Positions 9,267-17,608 of a stretch of 35,327 bases of DNA are shown one piece after another (within the stretch, counting starts at the first letter, position 1; every line of letters starts with the position of its first letter). The stretch is from NCBI GenBank assembly GCA_011390455.1, contig JAABSI010000023.1:1-35327 (forward strand), in the 5' to 3' direction. A model generated the notes under the pieces. The model searched no databases, was not told the origin of the DNA, and was given only the letters and a program-made list of their open reading frames with translations. Made by a program: the position numbers and the translations under genes. This DNA is from Trueperaceae bacterium (lineage in GTDB: Bacteria > Deinococcota > Deinococci > Deinococcales > Trueperaceae).

Positions 9267-10378
9267 GCGCGCCTGCGACGCTTGCGCCCCACGACGACCA
9301 TCGCGCGGTGGCGCGAGCGGCCGTAGCGCGCGACGCCGGCGAAGTCGCCGCGCCGCAGGGGCAGGTGCACGCCGTCGGCGCGGTCCCCGCCTTCGGGCAC
9401 GAGCGGGTCGTGCAGGTACAGGTGGTCGACGTCCCAACCGGTCGCGACCACCCAGTGCGGCACCCGCTCGGCGTGCAGGCGCGCGTTCGAGACGAGCACC
9501 AGCGGCACTCGACCCGCCCGCAGCTGCGCTTCGACGTCGGCCGGACCGAACTCGCCGACGCGCTCGCGGCCTCCGAGGCGCTCGAACTCGTCGAGGAAGC
9601 CGGCGTGGGCGAGCGCGATCACTTCCTTCTTCGTCGGGTCGCGGACGGTGTCGAGGAAGGGCACGTCGCGGCGATCGATCCACACCTCGGCGTCGAAGCC
9701 GCGCCGCAGCGCCGCGACCGCCAGTCCGTGCGCGCTCGTCCCGCCGTGGCCGGCGAGCATGAAGACGGTCGTCGCCTCGCGCCAGAGCGCGAGCTCCTCG
9801 GCCGGTCCGAGCGGCGTCGGATGCCCCAGCGAACGCATCGCCATCTGCAGGCACGCCGGCCCGCACGTGAACTCGAGCGACTGCGGCTGGTACGGCACCG
9901 TGAGCAGCCGAGCGGCGTCGGCGCGCAGGCGCTTGCGCATCCGCAACGCGTCGCTGCCGTCCTCGTAGAAGTCGTCGGTCACGCCGACGACTTCGTAGCC
10001 GCGGCGCTCGTAGAGCCCGATGGCGGCGACGTTGTCGACCCGCACTTCCAAGCGCATCGAGACGCAGCCGCGCTCCACCGCGGCCGCCTCGGCGGCGTCG
10101 AGCAGGGCGCGCGCGACGCCCCGGCCGCGATGGCGCGGATCGGTGACCAGCGAGTACAGGCGCGCCCCGTGGAAGCCGCGCCGGTACGTGACGATCGCGT
10201 CGCCGACGACGACACCCGCGAGCTCCGCCACCCACACGTCGGCCGTGGCGCTCTCGAGGAAGCGCGCGAAGGAGGCGCGCGACACCCGATCGCCCGGGAA
10301 CGCCTCCTCGAGGCGCACGAGCGCGTCCAGGTCGCCGCGCGCGGCACGGCGGACGGCGACCGGCGTGGCGCCGGGCAC
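9251..10378 (-). CDS. GNAT acetyltransferase fused to peptidase C39-like domain
   Basis: 375 residues from GTG 10378. Residues about 5-150 are a GNAT domain: AVRRAARGDLDAL at the start, the acetyl-CoA loop VTDPRHRGRGVARALL, then LYERRGYEVVG. Residues about 160-375 are a papain-like C39 peptidase: VPYQPQSLEFTCGPACL with Cys172 as likely nucleophile, VPHWVVATGW with His308, and LHDPLV supplying the likely Asp. This fusion is known next to RLAN/RimK-type ATP-grasp ligases in systems predicted to make and process peptides. Here its partners are convergent on the plus strand. It is last in the etfBA unit and starts inside or just after the etfA stop; a TTG at 10390 in TTGA overlap with that stop is an equal alternative start. 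Domain calls are firm; the substrate is unknown. Confidence 0.88.
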   Translation of the reverse strand: MPGATPVAVRRAARGDLDALVRLEEAFPGDRVSRASFARFLESATADVWVAELAGVVVGDAIVTYRRGFHGARLYSLVTDPRHRGRGVARALLDAAEAAAVERGCVSMRLEVRVDNVAAIGLYERRGYEVVGVTDDFYEDGSDALRMRKRLRADAARLLTVPYQPQSLEFTCGPACLQMAMRSLGHPTPLGPAEELALWREATTVFMLAGHGGTSAHGLAVAALRRGFDAEVWIDRRDVPFLDTVRDPTKKEVIALAHAGFLDEFERLGGRERVGEFGPADVEAQLRAGRVPLVLVSNARLHAERVPHWVVATGWDVDHLYLHDPLVPEGGDRADGVHLPLRRGDFAGVARYGRSRHRAMVVVGRKRRRRAQPTR

Positions 10379-10386
10379 GCGATCGC

Positions 10387-11361
10387 TCAATCCAGGGCCT
10401 TCAGCGCGTCGCGCAGCGCCGGCACCACCGCACGCACGTCGCCGACGATGCCGTAGTCGGCCACCTTGAAAATCGGCGCGTCGGCGTCCTTGTTCACCGC
10501 GACGATGACTCCCGAGCGGTTCATGCCGGACAGGTGCTGGACGGCGCCCGACAGCGCCAAGCCGAAGTACAGCTTGGGCGCGACGCTCTTGCCCGTCTGC
10601 CCGACCTGCTCGCCGTACGGTCGCCAACCGGCGTCGACGACGGCGCGGGTGGCGGCGACCGCGCCGCCCAGGTCGTCCGCCAGCCCGACGGCGTGCGCCT
10701 CGAAGGCGGCCGCGTCGCCCAACCCGCGTCCCCCGCAGACGACGACGTCCGCCTCCTCGAGCGCCACCCGCGCTCGGGTCGCACGCTCCGCCGGCTGGAC
10801 CTTCGCGGCCGCGTCGCTCGCCTCGAAGGCGACCGCCACCGACTCGACGGCCCCGTCCGCCTCGGCCCGGTCCGCCACCGGGTACGCACCCGGCTTCACG
10901 CTGACGACGACGGGTTCGGCCAACGCGCGCACGGTCGCGACCGCCCGCGACAGGTAGGTGAGGCGTTCGGCGACGACCGCGCCGTCCTCGACGCGCACCT
11001 CGGTGGCGTCCTCGAGCAGCGCCCCACCGAGCCGCAGCGCGACGCGCGGCGCGACCGCCTGGCCGCTGCGGTTGGCGACCAGCAGGATCGCTCGGGCGCC
11101 TTTGGCGCCCGCCACGTCGGCGACGGCGCGCGTGCGCGCCTCGTGGCCGCCGTGCGCGAGCATCGGATCGGCGACATGATAGAGGGTCGGAACGAACCCG
11201 GCGAGCGCGGCGGCCGCAGCGTCGCCGTCCGGTCCGTCGCCGAGGACCAGGCCGGCCAACGGCACGCCGAGGGCCTCGGCGAGGTGCCGCCCGGCGCTGA
11301 CGAGTTCGAACGAGGCGCGCCGCGGCACGCCGGCGGAGTGGTCGAGGACGATCAGCAGCAT
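10387..11361 (-). CDS. etfA: Electron transfer flavoprotein alpha subunit
   Basis: 324 residues. ETF carries electrons from acyl-CoA dehydrogenases towards the respiratory chain. The C-terminal FAD domain has the family pattern: VVCGGRGLG, then [36 protein letters not shown] and [19 protein letters not shown]. The N-terminal half is the weaker conserved ETF fold. It starts 10 nt after the etfB stop with GAGGT overlapping that stop. The order etfB-etfA downstream of acd supports fatty acid or branched acyl-CoA oxidation. Confidence 0.96.
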   Translation of the reverse strand: MLLIVLDHSAGVPRRASFELVSAGRHLAEALGVPLAGLVLGDGPDGDAAAAALAGFVPTLYHVADPMLAHGGHEARTRAVADVAGAKGARAILLVANRSGQAVAPRVALRLGGALLEDATEVRVEDGAVVAERLTYLSRAVATVRALAEPVVVSVKPGAYPVADRAEADGAVESVAVAFEASDAAAKVQPAERATRARVALEEADVVVCGGRGLGDAAAFEAHAVGLADDLGGAVAATRAVVDAGWRPYGEQVGQTGKSVAPKLYFGLALSGAVQHLSGMNRSGVIVAVNKDADAPIFKVADYGIVGDVRAVVPALRDALKALD

Positions 11362-11371
11362 GGTCGGGACC

Positions 11372-12118
11372 TCACAGGACCTTCGCCTCGTCGCGGAGGC
11401 GACGGGCGAGCTCGCGGGCGGCCACGTCGACGTCGCCGTCGAGCATCACGCCGCGGCGGGCGCGCGACGGTAACTCGACGCGGACGGTGGCGACGGTGGA
11501 CGTCGCGTCCTCGAGGACGCGGCGCTCGAGCGGCTTGCGCTTGGCCTTCATGATGTTCGGCAGGGTCGGGTAGCGCGGTTCGTTCAGCCCCTGCTGGGTG
11601 GTCGCGACGACCGGGAGCGATGCCCGCCAGGTGGCGTTCCCGTCGTCCGCATCGTGGACGGCCACGACCTCGTCGCCCTCGATCTTCAGCTCCGTGGCCC
11701 AGTCGAGCAGCGGCCAGCCGAGGGCTTCGGCGAGCGCGGGCCCGAGCGCGGCGCTGTCCCAGTCGGCCTGTTTGCCGCCGACGAGCACGAGTCGGGCTCC
11801 CGCCTCGCGCACCGCGTCGGCGAGCGCCGGCGCCTGGGCGAGCGGATCGAGGTCGGCTTCGGTCTCGAGCAGCACGGCGCGGTCCGCGCCGAGCGCGAGC
11901 GCCGAGCGCAGCGCCGCCTCCACGCGGGCGGGGCCGAGAGCCAGCGCGACGACCTCCTCGGCGAGGCCCGCCTCCTTGAGCCGCAGCGCCTGCTCGACGC
12001 CGTACTCGTCCATCCCGTCGAGGGCGAAGCCGGCGCCGTCGAGGTCGATCCCTTCGGGCCCGGCGCGCAGCCGCGCTTCCGCGTCGGGCACATGCTTGAC
12101 GAACGTGACGATGGTCAT
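11372..12118 (-). CDS. etfB: Electron transfer flavoprotein beta subunit
   Basis: 248 residues. Family marks: the N-terminal FVKHVPDAE, LDGMDEYGVEQALRLKE, the AMP-binding loop region with VGGKQADWDSAALGP, and the signature part TTQQGLNEPRYPTLPNIMKAKRKPL. The latter contains the recognition loop used to dock acyl-CoA dehydrogenases. GGAGG lies 7 nt before the ATG. A 127-bp gap with a perfect 17-bp hairpin separates it from acd, so etfBA may be expressed at a different level from acd or from its own start site. Confidence 0.96.
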   Translation of the reverse strand: MTIVTFVKHVPDAEARLRAGPEGIDLDGAGFALDGMDEYGVEQALRLKEAGLAEEVVALALGPARVEAALRSALALGADRAVLLETEADLDPLAQAPALADAVREAGARLVLVGGKQADWDSAALGPALAEALGWPLLDWATELKIEGDEVVAVHDADDGNATWRASLPVVATTQQGLNEPRYPTLPNIMKAKRKPLERRVLEDATSTVATVRVELPSRARRGVMLDGDVDVAARELARRLRDEAKVL

Positions 12119-12197
12119 TCGGGGTCCTCCGGGCGCCGCTGCGCCGCGCCGCCCGCGGGTGGCGTCGGCGACGGGGCGCGACCCCGCAGTATCGCAT

Positions 12198-12239
12198 GCG
12201 TCTCTGGGCCGGGCGGATCTTGGCCCGGCCCAGAGACGC
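12198..12239 (-). terminator. Perfect 17-bp hairpin between acd and etfB
   Basis: GCGTCTCTGGGCCGGGC (12198-12214) is the exact reverse complement of 12223-12239, around an 8-nt loop. It starts 7 nt downstream of the acd stop. No T-run follows on the minus strand, so it could end transcription in a U-tract-independent way, attenuate, or protect the acd mRNA 3' end. Confidence 0.6.
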
Positions 12240-12245
12240 CCCGCT

Positions 12246-13397
12246 TCACCGATCGAACTCGCGCCGCAACTGCCGCTCGATGACGATCCGCTGGATCTCG
12301 GACGTTCCCTCGTAGATCGTGGTCACGCGCGCGTCGCGCAGGTACCGCTCGACCGGGTACTCGGCCGAGTACCCGTAGCCGCCGAAGACCTGCACGGCCG
12401 CGTCCGTGATCGCCACCGCCGCTTCGGACGCGAACAGTTTGGCCATGCTCGCCTCCATGGTCACGCGGTACCCGCGGTCCTTGAGCCAGGCCGCCTTGTG
12501 GACCAGCAGCCGGGCGGCCTCGAGTCGGGTCGCCATGTCGGCGAGCTTGAACGAGATCCCCTGGTACTCGCGGATCGCCTGCCCGAAGGCGTGGCGCTCG
12601 CCGGCGTAGCGCACGGCGGCCTCGAAGGCGGCGCGCGCCACGCCGACCGCGAGCGCCGCGATCCCGATCCGCCCGCCGTCGAGCGAACCCATCGCCATGA
12701 CGAAGCCCTGGCCCTCGGCTCCCAGGCGCTGGTCCTCGGGGACGAAGGCCCCGTCGAAGCGCACGCTGGTCGTGATCGCCGCGTGCTGCCCCAGCTTGCG
12801 CTCCGGCGGACCGAAGGACATCCCCTCGGCGCCCTTCTCCACGAAGAACGCGCTCATGCCGCGCGCCCCCGCCGCCGGGTCGGTCTTCGCGAGCACCAGG
12901 TAGAGCTGCGCCTCGCCGCCCGAGGTGATCCAGGCCTTGGTGCCCTCGAGCACGTACCCACCGTCGACCCGCGTCGCCCGGGTCGTCAGCGCGGCCGCAT
13001 CGCTGCCCGCCTGCGGTTCGGTGAGGCAGAACGCTCCGATCCACGCTCCGGTCGCGAGCTTCTCGAGCCAGCGCTCCTTCTGGGCATCGCTGCCGTGCTC
13101 GAGCAGGAGCGACTGCGGCAGTCCGTTCGTGACCGAGGCGATCACGGCGTGCGACGCGTCGACGGCGGCCACCTCCTCGAGCAGCACCGCGAGCGCCAGC
13201 TGACCGAGCCCCAGCCCCCCGTACGCCTCGGGGGTCATCACCCCGAGGAGCCCCATCTCGCCCATCTTGCGGAGCGTCGGCCAGGGGAACCGCGGATGGC
13301 GATCGAGCTCCGCCGCGTGCGGCGCCAGCTCGCGTTGCGCGAACGCTCGGACGGCCCGCTGCAGATCCTGCAGGTCCTCCGACAATGCGTACTCCAT
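12246..13397 (-). CDS. Acyl-CoA dehydrogenase
   Basis: Flavoenzyme that oxidises acyl-CoA to enoyl-CoA, 383 residues, the usual length. Family patterns: [14 protein letters not shown], the FAD/substrate motif [23 protein letters not shown], then [40 protein letters not shown] and the catalytic glutamate in [10 protein letters not shown]. The ATG at 13397 was chosen over an upstream ATG at 13505 because GGAGG is close by and the extension would overlap the divergent SCP2 gene. A TGG-TACCGT extended -10 box at 13415-13420 gives a leader of only about 10 nt. The chain-length specificity cannot be read from sequence by eye. Its neighbours etfBA are its electron acceptors. Confidence 0.95.
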   Translation of the reverse strand: MEYALSEDLQDLQRAVRAFAQRELAPHAAELDRHPRFPWPTLRKMGEMGLLGVMTPEAYGGLGLGQLALAVLLEEVAAVDASHAVIASVTNGLPQSLLLEHGSDAQKERWLEKLATGAWIGAFCLTEPQAGSDAAALTTRATRVDGGYVLEGTKAWITSGGEAQLYLVLAKTDPAAGARGMSAFFVEKGAEGMSFGPPERKLGQHAAITTSVRFDGAFVPEDQRLGAEGQGFVMAMGSLDGGRIGIAALAVGVARAAFEAAVRYAGERHAFGQAIREYQGISFKLADMATRLEAARLLVHKAAWLKDRGYRVTMEASMAKLFASEAAVAITDAAVQVFGGYGYSAEYPVERYLRDARVTTIYEGTSEIQRIVIERQLRREFDR

Positions 13398-13414
13398 GAA
13401 GCCTCCGGGGGCGG

Positions 13415-13420
13415 ACGGTA
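13415..13420 (-). promoter_or_regulatory. Probable extended -10 box of acd
   Basis: On the minus strand GTGG-TACCGT, with the TGn extension, 17 nt before the acd ATG. The short leader would still contain GGAGG. It shares a 58-bp divergent gap with the SCP2 gene. Confidence 0.45.
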
Positions 13421-13444
13421 CCACGCCCACCCGATCCTTCGGCG

Positions 13445-13450
13445 TACCCT
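13445..13450 (+). promoter_or_regulatory. Leaderless-type -10 box of the SCP2 gene
   Basis: TACCCT ends 5 nt before the ATG at 13456. Transcription would begin at or next to the A of the start codon. No Shine-Dalgarno is present. Confidence 0.45.
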
Positions 13451-13455
13451 GCTCC

Positions 13456-13782
13456 ATGACCGCACGGCAACTGCTCGAGAGACTACCCGAAGCGTTCGAC
13501 GGCACCCGCGCCGGCGACCTGCGCGCCGTCGTCCAATACGACCTCGCCGAACCGACCTACCAGGTGATCGAAGGGGGCACGGTGACCACCGTCGCCGGCC
13601 GCGCCGAGGCGCCCGACCTGACGCTCGCGATGACCGACGAGGACCTCGTGGCGCTCTTCCGCGGCGAACTGGCGCCGAGCCTGGCCTTCATGACCGGTCG
13701 ACTGCGGATGCAGGGCGACGTGCGGCTCGCACAGCAGCTGGTCGACCTGGTCGACCAAGAACGGATGCGCACGCTCGGCTGA
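13456..13782 (+). CDS. SCP2 sterol-binding domain protein
   Basis: 108 residues, a single SCP2-type lipid-binding domain: LLERLPEAFD at the start, VVQYDLAEPTYQVIEGG, DLTLAMTDEDLVALFRGEL, then LAFMTGRLRMQGDVRLAQQL. The pattern of a low-specificity hydrophobic pocket protein ending in G-(R/K)-L-x-(I/M)-x-G-D is typical. Divergent from acd with 58 bp between the start codons, which suggests a shared link to fatty acyl metabolism. The ATG at 13456 fits the domain start and a leaderless promoter. In-frame upstream codons to 13267 lie antisense to acd and are not likely to be used. Confidence 0.88.
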   Translation: MTARQLLERLPEAFDGTRAGDLRAVVQYDLAEPTYQVIEGGTVTTVAGRAEAPDLTLAMTDEDLVALFRGELAPSLAFMTGRLRMQGDVRLAQQLVDLVDQERMRTLG

Positions 13783-13803
13783 GCCCGCCTCGGGGCGGCG
13801 GCG

Positions 13804-14292
13804 TCAAGCGCCCGGCGGGTAGAAGGTCGCCTCGTGGTCCACGAGGCGACCGTCCTGGTATCGGAACGTCGCGCTGAAGGTCCCCGGACGATCGAGCCAC
13901 GGCAGGAAGACGCGGTCGCCCTCCCACAGCGCGAGCGCCGGCACCTCGGCCGTCGGCACCCAATGCAGGCTCCCCTCGGCGGGGTCGGGGTGCAGCTCGC
14001 CGCGCGTCTCGGTGACGACGAAACAGAACGCGTACCAGTCGTGCGTGCCGTCGAACGCCGGCCAGGTGAGGAAGCCCTTGAGGTCGGCGCGCACGACCTC
14101 GAGCCCGGACTCCTCGAGCACCTCGCGGCGCAGGCAGGCCTCGGGCGACTCGCCCGGCTCGAACTTGCCCCCGAGGCCGTTCCACTTGCCGAAGTGCGGA
14201 TCGTCCGGCCGCTTGTCGCGGCGGATCATCAGCGTGCGGTCGCCACGGCGCACGTAGGCGAGCGTGGCAAGCTTGACGGGCGCGCGGCTCAC
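13804..14292 (-). CDS. Nudix hydrolase, MutT/8-oxo-dGTPase type
   Basis: 162 residues from GTG 14292. The Nudix box is complete: GGKFEPGESPEACLRREV followed by LEESGL, within the G-x5-E-x7-R-E-x2-E-E-x-G pattern. The start is KLATLAYVRRGDRTLMIRR. The W-N-G-L-G-G-K context (GKWNGLGGKFEPGE) resembles 8-oxo-dGTP diphosphatases of the MTH1/MutT group, so removal of oxidised nucleotides is a fair guess. The GTG overlaps the stop of the preceding gene as GTGA. The C-terminal end converges with the SCP2 gene, with 21 bp between them that hold a small CCGCC/GGCGG stem. Confidence 0.92.
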   Translation of the reverse strand: MSRAPVKLATLAYVRRGDRTLMIRRDKRPDDPHFGKWNGLGGKFEPGESPEACLRREVLEESGLEVVRADLKGFLTWPAFDGTHDWYAFCFVVTETRGELHPDPAEGSLHWVPTAEVPALALWEGDRVFLPWLDRPGTFSATFRYQDGRLVDHEATFYPPGA

Positions 14293-14591
14293 GCCTGGTC
14301 CTCGGCGCGCCGCTCGGCGCGGAAGGCCTCGACGAGCCGGCGGGCGAGCCCGGCGTCGTCGACCAGCACCCCGCCGCGCTCCACCCGCAGACGCACGCGG
14401 TCCACGTCGCGCACTTCGCCGGCGCGCGCCAACGCGCGCCCCGCCCAGCGGACGGCCTCGTCGGGCGCGGCGCCGGGCGCGAGGAGCGTCGTGCGGGTGC
14501 GGGCGCCCGAGGCGGCCTCGAGCACGAGCCGCAATTCGATGCGTCCGCCTCGTCGCCCTACGAACACCTGTTCCAGACGCTCGGCCCTCAC
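14289..14591 (-). CDS. Hypothetical 100-residue protein between lysC and Nudix gene
   Basis: I do not recognise it. It begins with GTG in GTGA overlap with the lysC stop and ends in GTGA overlap with the Nudix gene, so all three are translationally coupled; that is the main evidence that it is real. The predicted protein is Arg/Ala/Glu-rich, with alternating hydrophobic residues near the N-terminus (FVGRRGGRIELRLVLEA, beta-like) and then helices. No signal peptide, no cysteine, no obvious motif. It could be a small adaptor or regulator. Confidence 0.7.
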   Translation of the reverse strand: MRAERLEQVFVGRRGGRIELRLVLEAASGARTRTTLLAPGAAPDEAVRWAGRALARAGEVRDVDRVRLRVERGGVLVDDAGLARRLVEAFRAERRAEDQA

Positions 14592-15886
14592 GCGCCCGGG
14601 CGATCGGCCGCGGTCGGCTCGATCGGACGGTCGAGCTCGAAGGCGGCATGCACCGCCCGAAGCGCTTCCTGCGCGAGCTTCGCGGGGATCGCGACCGAGA
14701 TGCGCACCTCGCTCGTGGCGATCATCTCGATGTTCGCGCCGGCAGCCGCCACGGCTTCGAAGAAGCGCGCGGCGATGCCCGGCGTCGATCCGATCGCGAC
14801 CCCGACGATCGAGAGCTTGGCCACGTCGCGGTCGAGCGTCGCCTCGGCACCCAGGTCCCGCATCACCGGCGCCACCGCGTCGAGCGCCTCGTCGGCCATG
14901 TCGAGCGGCACGGTGAAGGCCATCTGCTGGCGGCTGTCGCCGGCGCCGCGGACCCCTTGGATGATCATGTCGGCCGACACGCCGGCGGCGCCGAGCGCCC
15001 CGAAGACGCGGGCGGCGACGCCCGGTCGGTCGGGTACGCCGAGCAAGTCGATGCGCGCGTGGTCGTCGTCCAGCGCTACGCCGGTGACGGGGCGATCGGT
15101 GTCCATCCGAGCCTCCTCGGGGGGGATCCGGGTCACGATCGTGCCCGGTTGGTAGCCGAACGACGAGCGCACGTGGATGCGCACGCCGTACCGGCGCGCG
15201 TACCAGACGCTCCGAGGGTGGAGCACGCGGGCGCCGAGCGCGGCGAGCTCGAGCATGGCGTCGTAGTCGATGCGCTCCAGCTTGGTCGCGGACGGCACCT
15301 GGTGCGGGTCGGTGGTGAAGACGCCGTCGGTATCGGTGAAGATCTCGCACTCCTCGGCGCCGAGCGCGGCCGCGAGCGCCACCGCGGTCGTGTCCGAGCC
15401 GCCGCGCCCGAGGGTGGTGACCTCGCCGTCCGCGTCGACGCCTTGGAACCCGGCAACCACGCACACGTCGACCTCCTCGAAGGCGGCGAGCAGGCGCGCG
15501 GGGTCGACCCGCACGATGCGCGCCGAGCCGAAGGCGCCGTTCGTGCGGAACCCCGCCTGCGCACCCGTGAAGGAGCGCGCCCGCACGCCGAGGTGCTGGA
15601 GCGCGAGGGCGACGAGCGCCATCGAGACCTGCTCACCGGTCGCCATCAGGTGGTCGAGCTCGCGGCGATCGGGGCGCGGCGTGATCTCGCGGGCGGAGGC
15701 GACGAGTCGGTCGGTCGTGTGCCCCATGGCGCTGACGGTCACGCAGACCTTGGCGCCCTCGGCGACCGTGCGTTCGATGCGCTTGGCCACCTTGCGGATG
15801 CGCTCGACGTCGCCGACGCTGGTGCCGCCGAACTTCTGGACGCGCAAGGGGAAGGGCGCCGGGCGGCGCTCGGGCGATGCCTCCAT
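14588..15886 (-). CDS. lysC: Aspartate kinase
   Basis: First step of the aspartate pathway to lysine, threonine and methionine; 432 residues. The kinase domain starts with VQKFGGTSVGD; SAMGHTTDRL, GRGGSDTTAVALAAAL and FTDTDGVFTTDP follow. The C-terminal 150 residues hold two ACT domains (RIDLLGVPDRPGVAARVFGA and KLSIVGVAIGSTPGIAARFF), so feedback control by lysine and/or threonine is likely. The ATG at 15886 was chosen because a TGG-TAGGCT box lies 8 nt upstream, consistent with a leaderless message, and the reading frame before it is arginine-rich non-conserved sequence. It heads the lysC, orphan, Nudix unit. Confidence 0.96.
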   Translation of the reverse strand: MEASPERRPAPFPLRVQKFGGTSVGDVERIRKVAKRIERTVAEGAKVCVTVSAMGHTTDRLVASAREITPRPDRRELDHLMATGEQVSMALVALALQHLGVRARSFTGAQAGFRTNGAFGSARIVRVDPARLLAAFEEVDVCVVAGFQGVDADGEVTTLGRGGSDTTAVALAAALGAEECEIFTDTDGVFTTDPHQVPSATKLERIDYDAMLELAALGARVLHPRSVWYARRYGVRIHVRSSFGYQPGTIVTRIPPEEARMDTDRPVTGVALDDDHARIDLLGVPDRPGVAARVFGALGAAGVSADMIIQGVRGAGDSRQQMAFTVPLDMADEALDAVAPVMRDLGAEATLDRDVAKLSIVGVAIGSTPGIAARFFEAVAAAGANIEMIATSEVRISVAIPAKLAQEALRAVHAAFELDRPIEPTAADRPGA

Positions 15887-15894
15887 GGCCGCGC

Positions 15895-15900
15895 AGCCTA
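15895..15900 (-). promoter_or_regulatory. Leaderless-type extended -10 box of lysC
   Basis: TGG-TAGGCT on the minus strand, 8 nt before the lysC ATG. No Shine-Dalgarno in between. It shares a 136-bp divergent gap with the ferredoxin reductase gene. Confidence 0.5.
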
Positions 15901-16011
15901 CCAGGAGCCGCGCAGGGCGACGCGGCCCGCCGGCGGTGCGGTCCCCGCCTGCCGGTCGGCGGGCGCGCGAGCGTCGACGGGGACGGGGCCGATGCCACGA
16001 AGACCGCGTGG

Positions 16012-16017
16012 TAGAAC
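16012..16017 (+). promoter_or_regulatory. Leaderless-type extended -10 box of the ferredoxin reductase gene
   Basis: TGG-TAGAAC, 5 nt before the ATG at 16023. The last base is C, not T, so it is a weaker match, but the TGG extension is the same as at lysC, acd and livH. Confidence 0.4.
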
Positions 16018-16022
16018 GGCGC

Positions 16023-17393
16023 ATGGACCTTCCCCTGCGCGTTGCCGTCGTCGGCGCCGGCCCGGCCGGCTTCTACGCCACCGAGGCGCTGCTGAAGCAG
16101 CGCGAGGACGTGCGCGTGGACGTGATCGACCGCCTGCCCGCCCCCTTCGGGCTCGTGCGCTACGGCGTGGCCCCCGACCACCAGAAGATCAAGGCGGTCA
16201 CGCGCGTCTTCGAGCGCCTGCTCGACGACCCGCGGGTGCGCTTCCTGGGGGGCGTCGAGGTCGGGCGCGAGCTCTCGGCCGACGACCTCGCGCGGCACTA
16301 CCACGCGACCGTGCTGGCCTACGGCGCCGCCGGCGACCGACGGCTGGGGATCCCGGGCGAAGACCTGTTCGGAAGCCTGTCGGCCACCGACTTCGTCGGT
16401 TGGTACAACGGGCACCCCGACCTCACCGACCTCGACCCCCCGCTCGACCGCGGCTGGGCGTACGTCGTCGGCGTCGGCAACGTCGCGGTGGACGTGGCCC
16501 GCCTGCTCGCCAAGACGCCGGCCGAGCTCGCGTCCTCGGACATCGCCCGCCATGCGGCCGTCGCGCTCGCCGGCTCGCAGGTGACCGACATCGTCGTGCT
16601 CGGTCGCCGCGGCCCGGCCGAGGCGAAGTGGACGACGAAGGAGCTGCGTGAGTTCGGCGAGCTCGAGGACGCCGACGTCGTGGTGGACCCGGCCGAGATG
16701 GACGTGATGCTCGCGAGCCGCGCGGCGATCGCGGACGACAAGGCGGCGCTGCGCAACCTCGAGGTCCTCGAAGGCTTCGCGTCGCGGCCGCTGGCGGGCA
16801 AGCGTCGCCGCGTGTACCTGCGCTTCCTGCGCTCGCCGCGCGCCATCGAGCCGGACGCCTCGGGCAGCCGGGTCGGCGCGATCGTGCTGGAACGGAACAA
16901 GCTCGTCGAACGCCCCAACGGCGTGATCGGCGCCGATGGCACCGGCGTCTCCGAGCGCCTACCGGCCTCGCTCGTATTGCGTTCGGTGGGGTACCGCGGG
17001 CGCGGCTTGCCCGGCTTCCCCTTCGACGAGCGCAAGGCGGTCGTGCCCAACGAACGGGGCCGCGTGATCGGCTCCGACGGGGCCACGCTGCCGGGCGTCT
17101 ACGTGGCGGGCTGGATCAAGCGCGGCCCCTCGGGCGTGATCGGCACGAACAAGCCCGACGCCGTCGAGACGGCCCAGTCGCTCCTCGAGGACTCCATACG
17201 CCCGATCGACCCCGACGACGCCCGCCCGGAAGCGGTCGACGCGCTGCTCCAGGGCCGCGGCGTCACGGTGCTGGACCGCGACGGCTGGCGCCGCATCGAC
17301 GAGGTCGAGACCACGGCCGGCGCCGCCGAGGGGCGCCCGCGCGTCAAGCTCGTCACCGTCCAGGAACTGCTGGACGCCGCCAAGACCCCGTAG
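16023..17393 (+). CDS. Ferredoxin-NADP+ reductase, adrenodoxin reductase (FprA) type
   Basis: 456 residues, the size of mycobacterial FprA. FAD motif VVGAGPAGFYATEAL at 9-23, then PAPFGLVRYGVAPDH, the hallmark of the adrenodoxin reductase group. The NADP-binding GVGNVAVDVARLL is near 155, with RRGPAEAKWT after it. The C-terminal VAGWIKRGPSGVIGTNK closes the FAD site. It moves electrons between NADPH and a ferredoxin or similar protein. It stands alone, divergent from lysC, and is followed by a tandem repeat array. No adjacent ferredoxin or P450 is seen. Confidence 0.95.
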   Translation: MDLPLRVAVVGAGPAGFYATEALLKQREDVRVDVIDRLPAPFGLVRYGVAPDHQKIKAVTRVFERLLDDPRVRFLGGVEVGRELSADDLARHYHATVLAYGAAGDRRLGIPGEDLFGSLSATDFVGWYNGHPDLTDLDPPLDRGWAYVVGVGNVAVDVARLLAKTPAELASSDIARHAAVALAGSQVTDIVVLGRRGPAEAKWTTKELREFGELEDADVVVDPAEMDVMLASRAAIADDKAALRNLEVLEGFASRPLAGKRRRVYLRFLRSPRAIEPDASGSRVGAIVLERNKLVERPNGVIGADGTGVSERLPASLVLRSVGYRGRGLPGFPFDERKAVVPNERGRVIGSDGATLPGVYVAGWIKRGPSGVIGTNKPDAVETAQSLLEDSIRPIDPDDARPEAVDALLQGRGVTVLDRDGWRRIDEVETTAGAAEGRPRVKLVTVQELLDAAKTP

Positions 17394-17400
17394 CGGCCCT

Positions 17401-17560
17401 GGTCGCGAAGCGCAGCGGTCGCGACACGTTTCGATCGCGAACCGCGGCGGTCGCGCATTGCGCCGGTCGCGAAGCGCGCCGGTCGCGAAGCGCAGCGGTC
17501 GCGAAGCACGGCGGTCGCAAACCGCGGCGGTCGCAAACCGCGGCGGTCACGAAGCGACCG
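17401..17560. repeat. Ten tandem copies of a 16-bp repeat
   Basis: Ten consecutive 16-bp units from 17401 to 17560, consensus close to GGTCGCGAAGCGCGGC. Units at 17401 and 17481 are identical, as are units at 17513 and 17529; 17417 is the most diverged. The period is not a multiple of three, so the open frames across it are by-products. It starts 8 bp after the reductase stop codon. Confidence 0.92.
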
Positions 17561-17572
17561 CAACGCGGCGCA

Positions 17573-17596
17573 GGCGCCGGGGCGGAGCCCCGCGCC
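17573..17596. terminator. GC-rich hairpin between convergent units
   Basis: GGCGC-C-GGGGC (17573-17583), loop GGA, then GCCCCGCGCC (17587-17596): ten pairs with one bulged C. It lies 12 bp beyond the livF stop and could end both livF and the reductase unit. No T-run on either side. Confidence 0.5.
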
Positions 17597-17608
17597 GTCC
17601 CGCCGCGC

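Noticed and set aside
8376..10235. 619-codon minus frame across the ATP-grasp and GNAT/C39 region
   Set aside because: It is antisense to the ATP-grasp domain and out of frame with the GNAT/C39 protein, both of which have clear motifs.
17401..17560. CRISPR array
   Set aside because: Units are 16 bp, directly adjacent, with no unique spacers and no cas genes nearby.
17099..17563. Minus-strand protein made of repeated RDRRGLRPPRFA-like text
   Set aside because: It is only the translation of the 16-bp DNA repeat plus antisense of the reductase gene; the period is not a multiple of three.
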